A stretch of DNA of 64,000 bases from Myotis daubentonii. Its lineage: Eukaryota > Chordata > Mammalia > Chiroptera > Vespertilionidae. The stretch is taken from NCBI RefSeq assembly GCF_963259705.1, contig NC_081849.1, forward strand, positions 58,996,093 to 59,060,092, in the 5' to 3' direction. Below, piece by piece: positions 45,041 to 58,179 of the stretch. Numbering within the stretch: position 1 is the stretch's first letter; each line of letters starts with the position of its first letter. Both the position numbers and the translations under genes were made by a program. A model generated the notes under the pieces. It was not told the DNA's origin, did no database searches, and was given only the letters and a program-made list of their open reading frames with translations.

Positions 45041-45714
45041 GCTAGGCTTTTCTATACCTGGGGAAGAGGTAGTACGAGAGGGTACAGTTTTGTAGCAGAA
45101 TTCAGTTTGCAATGCAGTCACACTGAATATGCAGATACATTATTTATATTCCTGATGAAAATGGCATAACCCTCACAAAGTGCTTTGAATTGTGGGACAT
45201 TATGCTTGTGAACCTCCGGGGGACATTTTTGTCTTCAATAATTAACGTTTTTGACCCAGGATATTTATAACACCTTGCAGGGACAAATTTGTTTGAATCC
45301 AGCAACATATGAAGAAAAATATCTACATTCTGTGGATGATTAGAACATACCCAATAGTCTGCAATCTATTTAAAGTTAACCCTTGCCATTAATAGACCCA
45401 CATCCTGTAGAGCTGAGTGCTAAGTCATGCTGGGACAACATATACTAGACCAGGTTTAAGGACTCAGGTATTTAACTCAACTAGGTTTCTTGGATATGGA
45501 AGGGAAAGAACAAAACTAGTCTTTTGTATGCCACGTATTAGGCAATATTTTGCTATAACTAAATTTTATACAGGGAATCCCCATGTATTTTCAGGAAATT
45601 CTTTCATTTTAGTGATGTTAGATTTATCCAGGATAATCTTTACCTGTGATTCTGCCCTCTAGAAATAAGAATGGAAACTACAACGAACAACGGATAGGAC
45701 TTTACAGTTTCTTA
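45041..45714. other. HDAC9 intron, nothing recognised
   Basis: Intronic sequence with no repeat or gene recognised. Confidence 0.4.
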
Positions 45715-45835
45715 TGTACAACAGAGGTTCATAACAACTTGGTAAAACAGTCATGATTATTAGCACCATTTTGCAAATGAGAACCTGAGTGTCGGAGAGG
45801 TGAGGTTATTTTCCTGAAGCCACACGGTACAGGGG
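45715..45835 (-). mobile_element. MIR SINE, antisense
   Basis: CATAACAACTTGG, ATTATTAGCACCATTTTGCA, AATGAGAACCTGAGTGTCGG and GAAGCCACACGG follow the antisense MIR core (CCCATTTTACAGATGAGGAAACTGAGG..GTCACACAG). It is ancient and diverged. Confidence 0.7.
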
Positions 45836-46758
45836 AAAGTGGGAAGTATGAGGTGGATGGGAAAATCCAAGGGGAAGAGTTCCAAAGAGCCTTTTAGGTG
45901 ATTCCATGGCTTGGCTTCCGTGTGGAACCGGCTAGCCTCAGCGCCTGGAGCCAGCAGAGCAGCCACATGGCTGGTGTGGTGAGGTCCCCTCTGTGGCAGC
46001 TCACCAGTGAGCTTGGCTTTTTGACCCCCAGCACGGGACAATCACCACCCCATATGTGTCCTCGCTAAGTTTTAGCAAGCCTCCTGTGAAGCTAGGAGCT
46101 TGCAAATTATTCTAGAAAGCAGAGGACAAACTGCTTTGTAACATGAGGTTCATTGGCGTTGAGATTATTTTCTAACATCCCAAGTGACCATCTTATGAGA
46201 TTGGCTGGTTACCTGCAAATGAGGCAAAGAAAGAAACAAAGCTAAGGACGACTTATGGGTCTGGTGGTGGTGAGGAAATCAAAACTGTTGAAAGAGTGGT
46301 GGTCCCCAAACCCCCACTCCTTTACAAGTACCTTTATCCCAGGACCCAGAGCTTAAATGAGGACAGCTCCCCAGGATCCACCTCCCAAGTCTGAACGGGG
46401 CTGTGCCTATAACTCACTATCCCTTGAACACAAAGTTCCTTCCTCTACTCTGCTGCACTAAACCCATAGCAAGGTAACTTCTTATCTTTAGCCAGAACTG
46501 CTCTAGTAAACTCTTAGATGTGCCCAGTGAATGAACAGTGCCTGTCACTTCTGACAGTGGGTGTCACAGAATAGGTCCTTAGTAAGGTCCTCAGTCCTAA
46601 TTCAGATGGTGTCAGTGCTGGTGGGAAAGTGTAGCTTGAGCAGAGGCAGGAGAAGGCAGGAGAAGTTTGCCTGCGTTAATACTGGAAAGGGCTGTAGAGA
46701 GTTACCTCTGTTTATCAAATTGGCCTATAGGTCTCTGGTGGTGAGTTTGTAGGTCTAG

Positions 46759-46800
<42 letters not shown>

Positions 46801-48999
46801 ACAAGCTTGTCCTGTTTATGTACCAGAGAACTCATTGGATTCAGTCTTCCTGTGGGTTTTTTTTTCTTTCAGAAATTAAATTGTGTTCTTATACTTGAAG
46901 GTACCATATTGCCCCCTAATATCTTTGGTTTTGATTTAAGTCCTAAGAGAGACTCTGGATCCTCTGGATTTGTACTGGTCTCCGTTTTTACCTCTCAGAC
47001 AGTTCTAGACATACTCTGTATATGAAAGAAACCCAGTATGAGCTTGGTGTGGCCCAACTTGGCACGATAGGGGCACCCTTGTGAGCTTGGAAACCACTAA
47101 AATGGCTTTTTTCTTAGGCCATCGTTCTGCTTCAGATTATCTAATGAACCCAGTGGTTTAAATTCTAAAATACTTAAATGCTCCCCAACTGTTAAATAAA
47201 TTCCAGTTACCTTTCTACTAGATGGGTTTATTACATACTTACTGAATGCTGATGATTAGATGGCTTTTGAGGAGACTACCTGAGACTTTATGAAATCATT
47301 CCCTAAAACTCCATGTGATGATTCAGCAGTGTTGTTCAGGCAGCTCAATGGGTGAGTGGTATATAATGTACTTTAAAGTATGCCCTCCTGAGTTGCATTT
47401 TGAGCAACAACCTCAAGGTTTCTGAATTCTTTTGTGTTTGGTTTTCATGTTGTTTAGTTACTATGGCATGACTCATTTCTGATGACTGTGTGATTGCACT
47501 ACAAGAAAATGCGCCGTTGAAAAGAGCCTTGTACCAAATCCCAGGACTTGGTCGGAGTGTAGTGAAACCGATAATTAAGGGACTCCGGAAACAAAAGCCA
47601 GCGCAGGACCATTTTAGTTCTCACTCCTCAGGGTATACATATCACCAAAAATAGTGATCATTTTCCTGGCCATCTGACCTGCTGCTGTGTGAAGAAATCT
47701 TGAAGTCATTTCTCAGCCTTATTTTTTCCTCTTCACTTGATAGGCCACAAAGAAAAAAAAAAAAGAAAAGAAAAAGAAAAACCCACAAAAGCAAGGACGA
47801 GCAGGCTTTTATGATAATGTCGTCATCAGCTCCCAGCTTCAAACGCTTCTGCGGCTTTTGAGTTGTCATTTATAACTTGGAACTGAATCGACCCATAATT
47901 CCCCTGATACACTTAGAGAAATTGATAACAGACTCTGCACTTCTTTTATGGCTCGGAGGAGGCAACTCCAATCACATCACTATTGGCAGGCAATATTATT
48001 TTTTGACATGGTTGTAAAAGTATAAAGGGGCTTATGGCATTTGTTTAGATGAGGAATGGGCTCTCAAGCTGTGCTGGGGTTTACAGGACCAGATTAGTGA
48101 GAAGCAAAGGGAATATGATGTTTGCAAACAGGATATGATTTTATATATAAGTTTGGGTTTCATGCTCTGGTCCCTGGGGAAAGCCCTGCAGACAGCAGAG
48201 AATTCCACTTTCATCCTACGACAGACAAGCTCCCAGTGCCAAAAGGCAGACACAGCACCGTGGTCAGTGGGCAGCGTCAGACCCTTGATTGGAGGAGGAG
48301 GAGCTGTGGAAGAGGCAGAGTAATTCCCTAGGAGGAATGAGGAATTGCAGAGCCTGGGCAGAATCCCGGCCAGCCTAACTGGTCAAAGATGTGCCAAAAA
48401 TGAGGCTCCGTGAGTTTAATCAAGGCGCTTTCTCCAGCAGCAGCTCGGTCGGACTGGGAACAGGAAGCCGGCTTTTTATTGCAAACTTTTACTCGGCCCG
48501 TATTCTATCTGATTGCACCTCGCTCTGACACACTGTGGGGGTTAGGGATGTCATTTTTCTGTGATTTGGGGAGGGGGAGATGGGGAGAAGAATTAGGTGA
48601 TTGTGGGGAGGTAATTTAAGTCTCATTTCAATTGCTCTGAGGTTTTCAGCAGACGTTTCAGCCATATACTAACTACACTCACTGTATAGGAGGCAGGTTT
48701 GGATGAAATAGCTCAAATTTTCTTTCATTCTGTCAGGTTTAAAATGTAAGCTCTCCCATCTGATATATACAATTTACATATGTGGAAATATGATATATGT
48801 ACATATATTCAAAAGAAAATTCTGTTATTTTACATTACATTTATATGTTCACATTATTTTTCCATTTAATATACCACATCGGTCCTCCATGTTTATTCTC
48901 CCCAATAACGGTAAAAAGAAAAAGTCCAGTGATCAGCCTTTCAAAGGACTGCTTTAATTTTCTCTATTGTATTATAATATCAGGAAAGAATTTATTTTA
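45836..48999. other. HDAC9 intron with repeat-poor stretch
   Basis: A (GT)n microsatellite is at 46761-46798 and an A-rich run at 47752-47783. The 47400-48700 part is free of recognised repeats, has balanced composition and looks unique, a possible conserved non-coding region. No exon matching the next HDAC9 segment (VDSDTIWNE) was found in it. Confidence 0.45.
46761..46798. repeat. (GT)n microsatellite
   Basis: A pure GT run of about 38 bases. Confidence 0.95.
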
Positions 49000-49180
49000 T
49001 TTTTTAATACATTTTTATTGATTTAGAAAGGAAGGGAGAGGGAGAGAGAGATAGAAACATCAATGATGAGCGAGATCATTGATTGAGCCCGCAACCTGGG
49101 TATGTGCCCTGACTGGAATCGAACCGTGACCTCCTGGTTCATAGGTCAACACTCAACCACTGAGCCACGCCAGCTGGGTG
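49000..49180 (-). mobile_element. Ves SINE, antisense
   Basis: The tail TTTTTAATACATTTTTATTG is at the left, followed by the GA-rich stretch, GAATCGAACCGTGACCTCCTGG and AACCACTGAGCCACGCCAGCT at the right. Target duplication GAAAGAATTTATTTTA (48984) / GGAATGATTTATTTTA (49181). It belongs to the subtype with 'GACCTCCTGGTTCATAGGT', shared with 58309 and 61084. Confidence 0.93.
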
Positions 49181-49318
49181 GGAATGATTTATTTTACGAC
49201 CAAATCTACGATTATATAGTTGAATTGAATGTAACAGATAGGTTTGGTTAGGACACATTTCTCCTGCTATTTAGAGTGGTTGTTTTTGGTGTGTTTTTTA
49301 AACAAAATTAGTATTTTA

Positions 49319-49435
49319 TTTATTTATTTATTTATTTATTTATTTTGTTAATCATCACCCAAGGATATGTTTTCATTGATCCCTAGAGAGAGTGAAGGGA
49401 AGGGAAGAAGGGAGGGAGGGAGGGAGGGAGGGAGG

Positions 49436-49487
<52 letters not shown>

Positions 49488-49692
49488 CAAAGAGAAGAGA
49501 AGAGAAGAGAAAGAGAAAGAGAGAAACATTGATGTAAGAGAAACACATCAATTGGTTGCCTCTGGCATGCGCCCCTACTGGGACCTGGGATTGAACCTGC
49601 AACCCAGGTATGAGTCCTTCACTGGAAATAGAACCCAAGACCCTGTGGTGCACAGGCCAGCGCTCTAACCACTGTGAAACACTGGCCAGGTC
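49319..49692 (-). mobile_element. Ves SINE, antisense, with expanded microsatellites
   Basis: A (TTTA)n run (to 49345) and the TCATCACCCAAGGATATG 3' end are at the left. A (GGGA)n/(GA)n tract occupies 49394-49521, and the head GACCTGGCCAGTGTTTCACAG lies in reverse at the right. Target duplication AACAAAATTAGTATTTTA (49301) / AACAAAATTATTATTTTA (49693). The microsatellites grew within the SINE's own A- and CT-rich segments. Confidence 0.92.
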
Positions 49693-49710
49693 AACAAAAT
49701 TATTATTTTA

Positions 49711-52700
49711 GAAGGCATACCATATGCCATCATAAGAGGAGTGAAAGGGCAGGAAAAATAAGATAAGACTTGTTGTCAATGGTTTACCAAAGTGCAGGAA
49801 TGAGATAAGGAATAAGACGAGTTGCTCAGAGCCTTTTCGTTGGGCTGTTTTGGATAAATGCTGTGCTGTGGGGGCACAAAGGATGAGACTTCCAGAACAA
49901 AAGAGAGGTGTGAGGGTTACTCAAGCAGGCATAAGCAAAACTGTTAAGAAACAGCTAGGCATGAATGTGTTTGTGTATTGCAAGGGGCAGTTATGAGTGA
50001 GGGTCAGGGAGAGTCATCCAAGTAGTAACTGTTCAGGTTATAACAACACACCGTATTTTTGACATTTGCACCAAGCCGTTGCCGATTAATATGGCTAATT
50101 TTTCTGCATAAAAACCTAAATCAAAATCTATGCTTATGCCAAAATTGGGATGTTCCTAAAGTTTTGATAATGACTCAGAGACCCCTGCCTTTTATCCTAA
50201 GTGTGTGCATCTCGTGTTATTCCGCCCGGTTATCCTGAGCACGCACAGTGCCTTTTGTTGTGTCCACAGGAGAGGAGGGGGTCACATCTGTTTCTCACAT
50301 GCTGTAATCAGGATAATGTTGATTTCCTTCGTATTAATGTGCAGGTCAGCCCTGGCTTGCAATCAGTACTTCATTTCCTCCACTGCTGTTATCAAAGATC
50401 CATCACAGTCCTCTTCCCTCCAGCACAATAAGAGGATCCACCCTGATTTGGAATCTCTCTTTTCCTCATCTCCCCTTCCTAATTGTATTTGGGTTTTCAT
50501 TCGTTTTCAAACATGATGCAAATGACACCAGCAGGAACAACCCGGGGCACCTGGGAAAAGGAAAACAGATAAGCCGCCTTAATGAAAGTATTTGAAAAGA
50601 TTTTTATTTGTGCTGTGGATTCCGCAAAAAGATCATGTTGCGCCAGAGTGGGAAACTAGAGTACAAAATACTATGCAAGCCAGGGAATTCCTGCTAAGTG
50701 ACAAAGGAAGTTTCCAGTATTGCATAGCGTATGCTCCCACAGAGATAAACATATGCACATTACTCTGTGTTTACTAGAAGATGTAAAATTTCATAGAGTC
50801 TTTAAGTGTCTGATGCCCATTGCAGAAGAGAGGAAAATTAGAAATGAAAACCTTCACATCCTCCTTAATTCACGTAGCTGTGGCGTCCCATCGGCGATGA
50901 AATTCCTTTCGTTGCTTTGACAGTATGGCTGAGGACAACTGGACGCATTTTGAAATTTTATCTTCATTTCCTTGTTAAAGTAAACCTCAGTATAGCAAAG
51001 GTATTAAAATTCTTCTCTTTTCAAAATGCAATCATCGTCAAAGCTTTACCCATGTGTCTTTTACATTCTTGGTGGCACTACAATGTCTATGGGAAATTGT
51101 ATGTGCAACTATATCAACCAAATGACTCAGTAGCAGGGAAGAAAACATATATCCTTTTTAAAATAATTTTTTGCTCTATCATTTTCCTGTTCTATAATAA
51201 TGTTCTCCATTTGCCTGTGTGTCTTGATGATAAGCTTAGATTCGGTAGTTGCTGAAGGTAAATGGATTGGAGAAAGTTAAGCTTCTGCCTAACTCAGGAA
51301 ACCTAGGGTTCTATGAAACAAAAACTCTGAAAAATTAAAACATACGTGAATACATTTGAATATATAGTCATCTACTGATTGCCACTTCTGACTGTCCAGA
51401 AAACATAAAACCTTAGGTCAAACAGAAGTTTAGAGTTTACACAGGAAATGGGGCTACCTAGAGAAGGACTCTTGCTACAGCTTCTCTGTTGTGCAGCCTG
51501 AAATACAGCTACATCCAGCCCCAATCAACCTTTCATTCTGATGGGAAAAACTGCACTTGCATTTTCCCTTTGTCGTATTTCTACCCAGGATAGTTCCAGG
51601 TCTAGATAGTCATCCTGTAACAAACTAGTAGTAGTATATCATTATCGAATGTGCTATCATGAAGTATTTTGACAGTAAGTTGAGTGAGGCATGATGGCTG
51701 AATTTTCAAATAATAATTTTTCTTTCAAAATCCAAAACAAAAATACAGTGGTTTTTGGAGTGCTTGAAACGGCAAGTAGTTCATGGCTCACTTCCTAGGA
51801 GGTAATCATTCCCAACCCCCAAGCAGACCCCAATAGCTTCTGCCTTGTGGGCCAGCATCTTCTTGTTATTGTGCAGGCTTCATTTTAAATATAAAATAAG
51901 TAAAGTCAAGGACTTTACATTCTAATCAATGGCTCACTTTACCTTAGAAACAAAGCATATATTGAATCATTGTTTATATGAATACTAATGAGACTATTAA
52001 AAGACTAATACTGAGACTATTAAAAGACTAATAAAAGACTATTAAAAGAATGATATACATCCAACTCATTTGGTTAGTTATTCTGTTACATTATCAATAA
52101 TATGATTTGCATGGTCTCTAATATTTCTGTGGACACATATCTACATATTCTTTATATGGATCTGTAAAGACTTCTCAAAATGACCCTACACCAGTTTGAA
52201 ATGTAAGCATTTAAGGAACTAAAAATACAAGGCCTGCAAGTAGTGAAATTTGCTTTCAAAGAGACCACTTTTTTACTTAACCTGTTGCCTCCCCTTTAAG
52301 CATTTCAACATCCATCCATCCATCCACTTATTAAGTAAACATGTACGAGAGACTCCTGTCTGCCAAGTATGGAACAATCTTTAGCCTCATGTTTTTCTCT
52401 TACATTTTGATATGTTTTTTTTTTCCCTTTTTGATTCCCACTTATATCTCATTATTTTTATCACTTTTTGTCTATGTTAATACTCTATTTTTATTTATCA
52501 ATTTAAATGAGAAATACTTGGGAGTTAATAGAGATATGCATCAAAGGTAATCAGAATATCTGGATTCTTAGTTGAAAAAGATTGAGAGTCATTTCCCTAA
52601 TGAAATATTTCTAAAGATAGGTTGTCTCAGCTTTCCTCGGCAAAGGCCTCAAGTCTGTATTCTGAAAGCTAGCAAGTGCAGGTGACAGCATCTGGCACTA

Positions 52701-52815
52701 TCCCATTAATATCAAGTCATAAAGAAGTCAAATGCCAAATACTAATTGACACTAGTCTCTGTGCCTTTGGATTTAATATACGCACAGCTTCTCTTGGCTA
52801 CCACAGATTAGGGCA
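49711..52815. other. HDAC9 intron, mostly unassigned
   Basis: About 3.1 kb without a gene or recognised transposon. It includes a short tandem repeat at 51982-52050 (GAGACTATTAAAAGACTAAT units) and CATC repeats near 52310-52327. Confidence 0.45.
51982..52050. repeat. Short tandem repeat (ACTATTAAAAG)
   Basis: The phrase GACTATTAAAAGACTAATA recurs about three times with slippage variants. Confidence 0.8.
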
Positions 52816-52819
52816 GGAT

Positions 52820-52970
52820 TCATTGATTTTCTTATTCATCTATTCATTTGATTACAAAATAAATATTTATGGAGTGCTTATTATGTGCCAGGAACTGCAG
52901 GTACATCACTGAACAAAATTTTATCCTGATGGTTGAACTTATTTTCTGGTGGGGGAGACAGATAAGCAAA
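52820..52970 (-). mobile_element. L2 LINE fragment, antisense
   Basis: TTCATTTGATTACAAAATAA, ATATTTATGGAGTGCTTATT, ATGTGCCAGGAACTGCAGG, CATCACTGAACAAAATTTTA and GGTGGGGGAGACAGATAAGC follow the antisense L2 3' end. Confidence 0.75.
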
Positions 52971-54264
52971 TACACATTTGTGTAAATATGTGTGTGTAAT
53001 GATGAATGTTACAGAGAAAAGAAAGCAAAGAAGTGGGTGTGGCATGGAACTGGTGGTTGCTGGGATATGTTGCCCTTTGAAGACTGGAATTGATGGGGGA
53101 GGGATAGTCTGGGAGTCTTGGCTTCTTGTGGTGACTAACTTAAAGAAGGACACAGGGAATAATGAGATCTGTACCCAAGGCCCAAGGCAAGATGATGGGA
53201 AAGCAGTTAAAGCTTGTCAAGACTGCTCAGAGTTCTTAGTCCCCATCTTCACATCTGCCCATGAAGATGTGAGCAGCCACGGGTAAGGTTGTCCCATCCA
53301 GAACACACAGAGCTCTTGGCCTCCTTTTTGGCTGCTGGATTGAGTTGTGGTGATGTGGGGCAGGCACGCTGGATTTACAGGCACAGCCTGCAATCCTGAG
53401 ATCTCCTTTAAGATCTGACCTTGGAGGTCTGGAGGAGCTTGAGGCTAGGGGCACAGTTCAAAAGGACTCAGAGGTCTGGGCCTCAGCAGCAGATCCTGGG
53501 CTGTGAGACATCTGGGTGGCTCCACATCTTAGCAGCATTACGTGCTTTGGGGTTCCCAGTCCCCAGGGACGTTATTCAGACATAGTTTACTGTATAAATC
53601 GTGCAGCTGCAAATTAGATACAGTATTCTAACACCTGCCCGTATTCAAGTATAATGAAAATGCCCTGACATTTGCATGACATTTCCCAGTGCCTTTTCAT
53701 GTTCATTTTAGTGGCTTTTTGAGTAACACTGTTATGTTGTGGCCTCAGTTGTCTCTGGCTGGTCCCTGCTCTAATTTATATCCGAGTTAGAAGATTCGGG
53801 GTAACTGATTTGCTGATCCCCTTAGATTAATGCACGGACCAAAGGGTGGTGACTTCTCAATTTCTTCAGGATTAGTTTTACATAATGCAAGGAACTCAAA
53901 CGTTGGAATCTGAATTCCAGGGACGTTTCTTACTAATAACTATCAGTTTCCGATCCTTAGTATCTTCAATATTGAATGAAACAAACCAATAAAAACTGTC
54001 GACTAAGTTACTTAGGACTGTTCTCTATCCATATAAGTAACATAATAACTCTTAAGTTTGACCCTAATGGGGTTCAGATGATTGACTTTAATGAATTATC
54101 TCTTAGGTAGAGGGACAGGTGAGATACCTTGGTTTAGCCAGGGGCCTAGAGAACTCTTTACTCCCTTGGTTCTCATATAAAACTGGTCTGGTTCACATCC
54201 TCACATCAGAAACTATTCTCTACATACAGCCTCCAGTAAATACATATAAAATATATATAAGCTA
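52971..54264. other. HDAC9 intron, nothing recognised
   Basis: Intronic sequence; the left 200 bases may continue the L2. Open frames here have no recognised motif. Confidence 0.4.
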
Positions 54265-54450
54265 CCTTATATATTTTAATCCTTATAGCAATCCCAGGAG
54301 TCTTATTGTGAAAGTTGTAACTGAGGCTTCCCTTTCTACAGTAAAGGAAACTGAGCCTCAGAGAGGGGAGTGAGTTGTTCAAGTCACACAGTTAGTAGGT
54401 GGTGAAGTCGAAATCTGATTCCCAAGCTCTTCACCACAATGCTATGCACA
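54265..54450 (-). mobile_element. MIR SINE, antisense
   Basis: TTTTAATCCTTATAGCAATC, AAAGGAAACTGAGCCTCAGA, GAGTTGTTCAAGTCACACAG, TTAGTAGGTGGTGAAGTCGA and the final CTTCACCACAATGCTATGC follow the antisense MIR core and head. Confidence 0.85.
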
Positions 54451-56080
54451 CACACTCTCCATAATTTCAACCTCATATGATTGTCAACACTCCTTTCCCA
54501 AATGAGAATAGCCCTAGCCATAAGACAGCACAATTGTTTATTTTGCCAAAAGCATTCTGTTCTTTATTGAAATCCCTGTAAAGTATGAAATCCATGTACT
54601 CAGACATGATTAATCTGGGGTAAAATATTATGTAGCCATACACAGCATTTCATCCCTACCTAGAACACTGAAAAATCTCTGCCTTTGGACCAAACCACTG
54701 TGAGATGAGTTAGCGAGGACTCATTTCACACAGCAACCGAGTCAGAGTTAATTGTATTAAGCTGCTCATGATAGGAATGGGGTTCTAACATGCACTGTTT
54801 AGAGAATAAAAAGGTCAGCATATTATGAAATACCATTTATGCAATATGTACATCAGATTAAATGAAGAAACAGTAGGGAAAATGTATTATTTGGCTTTAT
54901 CTCTGACTCAATCTTGGAAAGACTGAACAGCAGGTCACCGAAGCTGTGAATAACAGTGATGACTCCCAAATTCCTTGACTGACCACATAACCCACAGGAA
55001 TCCATATATTATTTGGCAAATCCTGTAGCTCACCAGTATCTTAAGTAAGGATCCTTCAAATCTCGAAGTGTGACACTTGGCCACAACAAACATGTTCCTC
55101 TATTCTTGTCACTGGTACATAAATAGTAAAGAATATTTTTTTGGAGACGGAGAAATTGCACATGCAAGGTCAGTAGAGCTTCCAGAAGGCAGTCGATCAC
55201 ACTGTGAGGCGGTCTGTAGAACATCAGCACACACGACATGCCCCTCGCCTCCTCCAGCTGCTGCACTGATAGTTAACGCCTTCTTTCCATATGGAATTTC
55301 GGTCACAGTATTCATTCATCATATCCATGGTTTGGCCTGGAATCTGGAGGTCCTCCCCGTAGCTGCTCTTTCTTTTTCATCTCACCATGACTAAAGCAGC
55401 TAAGGTGTGGGCATTATAATCTACAGGGATCCCAAGGGAATGTGCTGTCATTTACGTGTTCCTTCCAGGGCTGAACAAAAGAGCGAAAGCATGTGGGTTC
55501 ACCCACCCATTGTCATCATAAATCCATCCCAGCTCCATTTCAAAGGTCTCAGGCTTTTAGCAGAACATCTAACATGAAATGAATATATGCATCCAAGGAG
55601 CCGGCATGTTGGATCACGTGGGCAAAGGGAGGCACGCCCATTGTCACAGGCTGCAGAGCCATCTGAAGGAGAATACACTAAAGAATACCATAGGGCCTCA
55701 GCTCAGAAAGATGACTTCCATTAGTATTCTACAGGAGAGAAAAAGCGGTGGTCATCGGACACTGCCTCACGCTGACAGGTGGCCCTAATTAGGTCTGGTT
55801 TTGCAGAAAATAAATAGGCTGCTGTCTCAGGGATATGATTTAAAAGCTCTTCAAAGCTCTGATACCCTGCAGTCTCATCTGGCGTACCTGCCCAACTGAT
55901 GTTCTGCCACTAGCATCAGGGCACCTTAGGGAGACTTGTACCAGGGGAGGGGGCGCTGTTTTCAGAAGCCACCGTGATGAAGCCCATGGGCAAAGAACCT
56001 TGATTTAGAAATTAGAACATTTAGATTCAGACCCCCACACTGTCATTGCTTCCGAAGTCTTTCTCCAACTCTGCAACCCT
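54451..56080. other. HDAC9 intron, repeat-poor
   Basis: About 1.6 kb without recognised repeats or exons. Several open frames (for example 55077-55394) lack splice context or family motifs. Unique-looking balanced sequence. Confidence 0.4.
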
Positions 56081-56200
56081 GAAGTGTAGATTCTGATTCA
56101 ACAGAACTGGCAGGGCCCGAAATTCTGCATTTCTCACAAACACCCATGTGATATCAGTGCTGCTTACCCATGGACCACACTTTGTGTGGCAGGATCCTAT
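56081..56200 (+). mobile_element. MER5A fragment (3' half)
   Basis: AGATTCTGATTCAACAGAAC, GAAATTCTGCATTTCTCACA, TGATATCAGTGCTGC and CATGGACCACACTTTG match the right half of MER5A. The left half is missing or too diverged. Confidence 0.7.
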
Positions 56201-56214
56201 ATGATCAGGAATGG

Positions 56215-56320
56215 GCAAAGCATTTGATATTTCTGGGCCTCGGGTTCTTTACTTCTGTAAAATAGAGGTGATTAATGAAATGTGCTTATCATCCTCTTTG
56301 GGGATCAACTATGGCATACT
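56215..56320 (+). mobile_element. MIR-like fragment, sense
   Basis: TTTCTGGGCCTCGGGTTCTT and TTCTGTAAAATAGAGGTGAT resemble the sense MIR core (TGCCTCAGTTTCCTCATCTGTAAAATGGGG). It is short and diverged. Confidence 0.55.
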
Positions 56321-56627
56321 TGGGGATTTGGTTGACTGAGACTTAGAATGCAATCCATCTCCTTTGTGCCAATAGTTATAGGGTAGGAAAGTTTCTATAA
56401 GGGGCAGGGGTGAACTATGACAACAAAGTTTCAGGGGGGAAGGGACATTCCAGATGTTTCTGAATACCAAGCCAGGGAAGGGAGGCACCTAATGCTGGCA
56501 AATGAGAGCTGCAAGTCCTGGTGTAACACTAACTAAATTATACATGTATTGCAGGACCTGAATGGGGTAGAGTTTTTTATATCACATTTTAGATTTTTAG
56601 CCACATTAAAACCCTGCCAAGTAATTG

Positions 56628-56749
56628 AGGGTGGGCAAATGTAGGTTTACAGGTGTGGGTAAAATTCTTTTGAGTCAAAAGCTGTTGTAATAATCATAAC
56701 CTGCATGTCTTTTATGAACAACTATAAACCTATTTTTGTGCACCCCTGT
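56628..56749. mobile_element. Mariner-like MITE, second copy
   Basis: GGGTGGGCAAATGTAGGTTTAC at the left and CTATAAACCTATTTTTGTGCACCCCTG at the right are inverted repeats. The outer sequence matches the element at 22132; the internal part differs. The flanking TA dinucleotides are not clear here. Confidence 0.7.
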
Positions 56750-57136
56750 CTATCACTATAGAATGAATTTTTCTCAATTAATTAATTTCCTGGACAAAAA
56801 TTCATTATAAGCATCTATTATATGTCAGACCCTACACCCATGGGCCTTAACGCCAGCCTTGATGGGATATCATGAAAAAGAGATCTATAAATCAAACAAT
56901 TTAGAAAAACTTTTTAAAATTTATATCTTAGAAATTATGTCTTGGAAATTAAATCAAGCTAAAATTATTTTAGTGACTTAAAAGATATTATATAATTTCT
57001 AAGTTACCAAACCAAGATGCTGTGTGAAGAAATATCTAGTCCACAATAGATGATTCATTTAAAAAATACACTTTACCCAATGCAATACAGAAGTTGAAAA
57101 TATATTCAATTTCTCTCACACTGAAACTTTTATACA
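56750..57136. other. HDAC9 intron, AT-rich
   Basis: AT-rich sequence between a MITE and a Helitron; nothing recognised. Confidence 0.4.
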
Positions 57137-57467
57137 TTAGAGGCCTGGTGCACGAAATTCTGCACTCAGGGTGGGGAGTCCCTCAGCCCGGCCTGAAACC
57201 TCTAGCAGTCCAGGAGCCCTCTGGGGATGTCCCCACAGGGAGCGGGCCTAAGCCGTCAATCAGACATCCGTAGCACTGCCATGGGGGTAGGAGAGGCTCC
57301 CACCACCACTGCTGCATTCGCCAGCCATGAGCTAGGCTTCTGGCGCACTGACCACCAAGGGGCAGCTCCTGCGGTGAGCGTCTGCCCCCTGGTGGTCAGT
57401 GTGCATCATAGCGACCCGTCCTTCCACCATTTGGTTGATTTGCATATTAGCCTTTTATTATATAGGA
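57137..57467 (-). mobile_element. HeliBat-type Helitron, antisense, short
   Basis: It starts TTAGAGGCCTGGTGCACGAA (CTAG mutated to TTAG, hairpin eroded to GTGCACGAAATTCTGCAC) and ends GCATATTAGCCTTTTATTATATAGGA before T. It is 331 bp, the same short family as 10284 and 21460, and carries an inverted pair of CTCF-core-like sites. It is the only Helitron in the right half of the window. Confidence 0.92.
57352..57395. promoter_or_regulatory. Inverted pair of CTCF-core-like motifs
   Basis: CCACCAAGGGGCAG lies on the plus strand at 57352-57365 (one mismatch to CCASYAGRKGGCRS), and CCACCAGGGGGCAG on the minus strand at 57382-57395 (no mismatch). Spacing matches the pair at 21543-21586. Binding is inferred. 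Confidence 0.5.
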
Positions 57468-58179
57468 TGGTTAAAAGGGCACAGAATCAGTACTATGATG
57501 AAAAAACCTTTGTCTTTGTTGAGTCTGGTGTCTGTAGGGAGATTTTTAGGGGTATCTGATTATTACTCAGGCTTCAACCCAGTTAATCAGAAATTCCCTA
57601 TGGCCCTAGCAGCAGCATGAAGCAAGAGCTTACTAACAATGCTTACTATTGGCTGAGGAGTTTTCTCAATTTTCAGGGTGAAATATTCAAAACATCCTAG
57701 GAAGAATCATGTACCACTTAGCCATGCCCACTTAGTGCATGTGAAACCTGTTCTGTTAATGGGCAAAATAATACTATCTTTAACTCTGGAATATTTCGGA
57801 AAGGAATCAACAAGCTGCGCTTATGTTATACAAAGGAGACTGTGCCCAAATTCCTTTTCTTTTAAGTCATTCTGTTTCCCTGTTAAATACTTTCACATCC
57901 ACTTTCAGCACAGGTAGCTTAATTTCTATCATGTGCAGCTTTTCCGAGCATTAGCTTTGTTTCAGGTGCCAATGATTGAGCTACACTGGATGTGCTTGGA
58001 AAAGGTCCACATTCATTCAGGAAACTGTAGTTGAACTAGATCCATATGTAGCTTTAAAAAATGTAGTGTTCTGATTGGAGGTAGTTTCTGGCTTCCAGCA
58101 TGATCACATATGATTTTGCTTTTGATGTGCTGTGGAATAGAAAGTAATGTTGGAACCAAAACTCTGGGATCATTTTTTT
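57468..58179. other. HDAC9 intron, nothing recognised
   Basis: Intronic sequence with no repeat or gene recognised. Confidence 0.4.
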
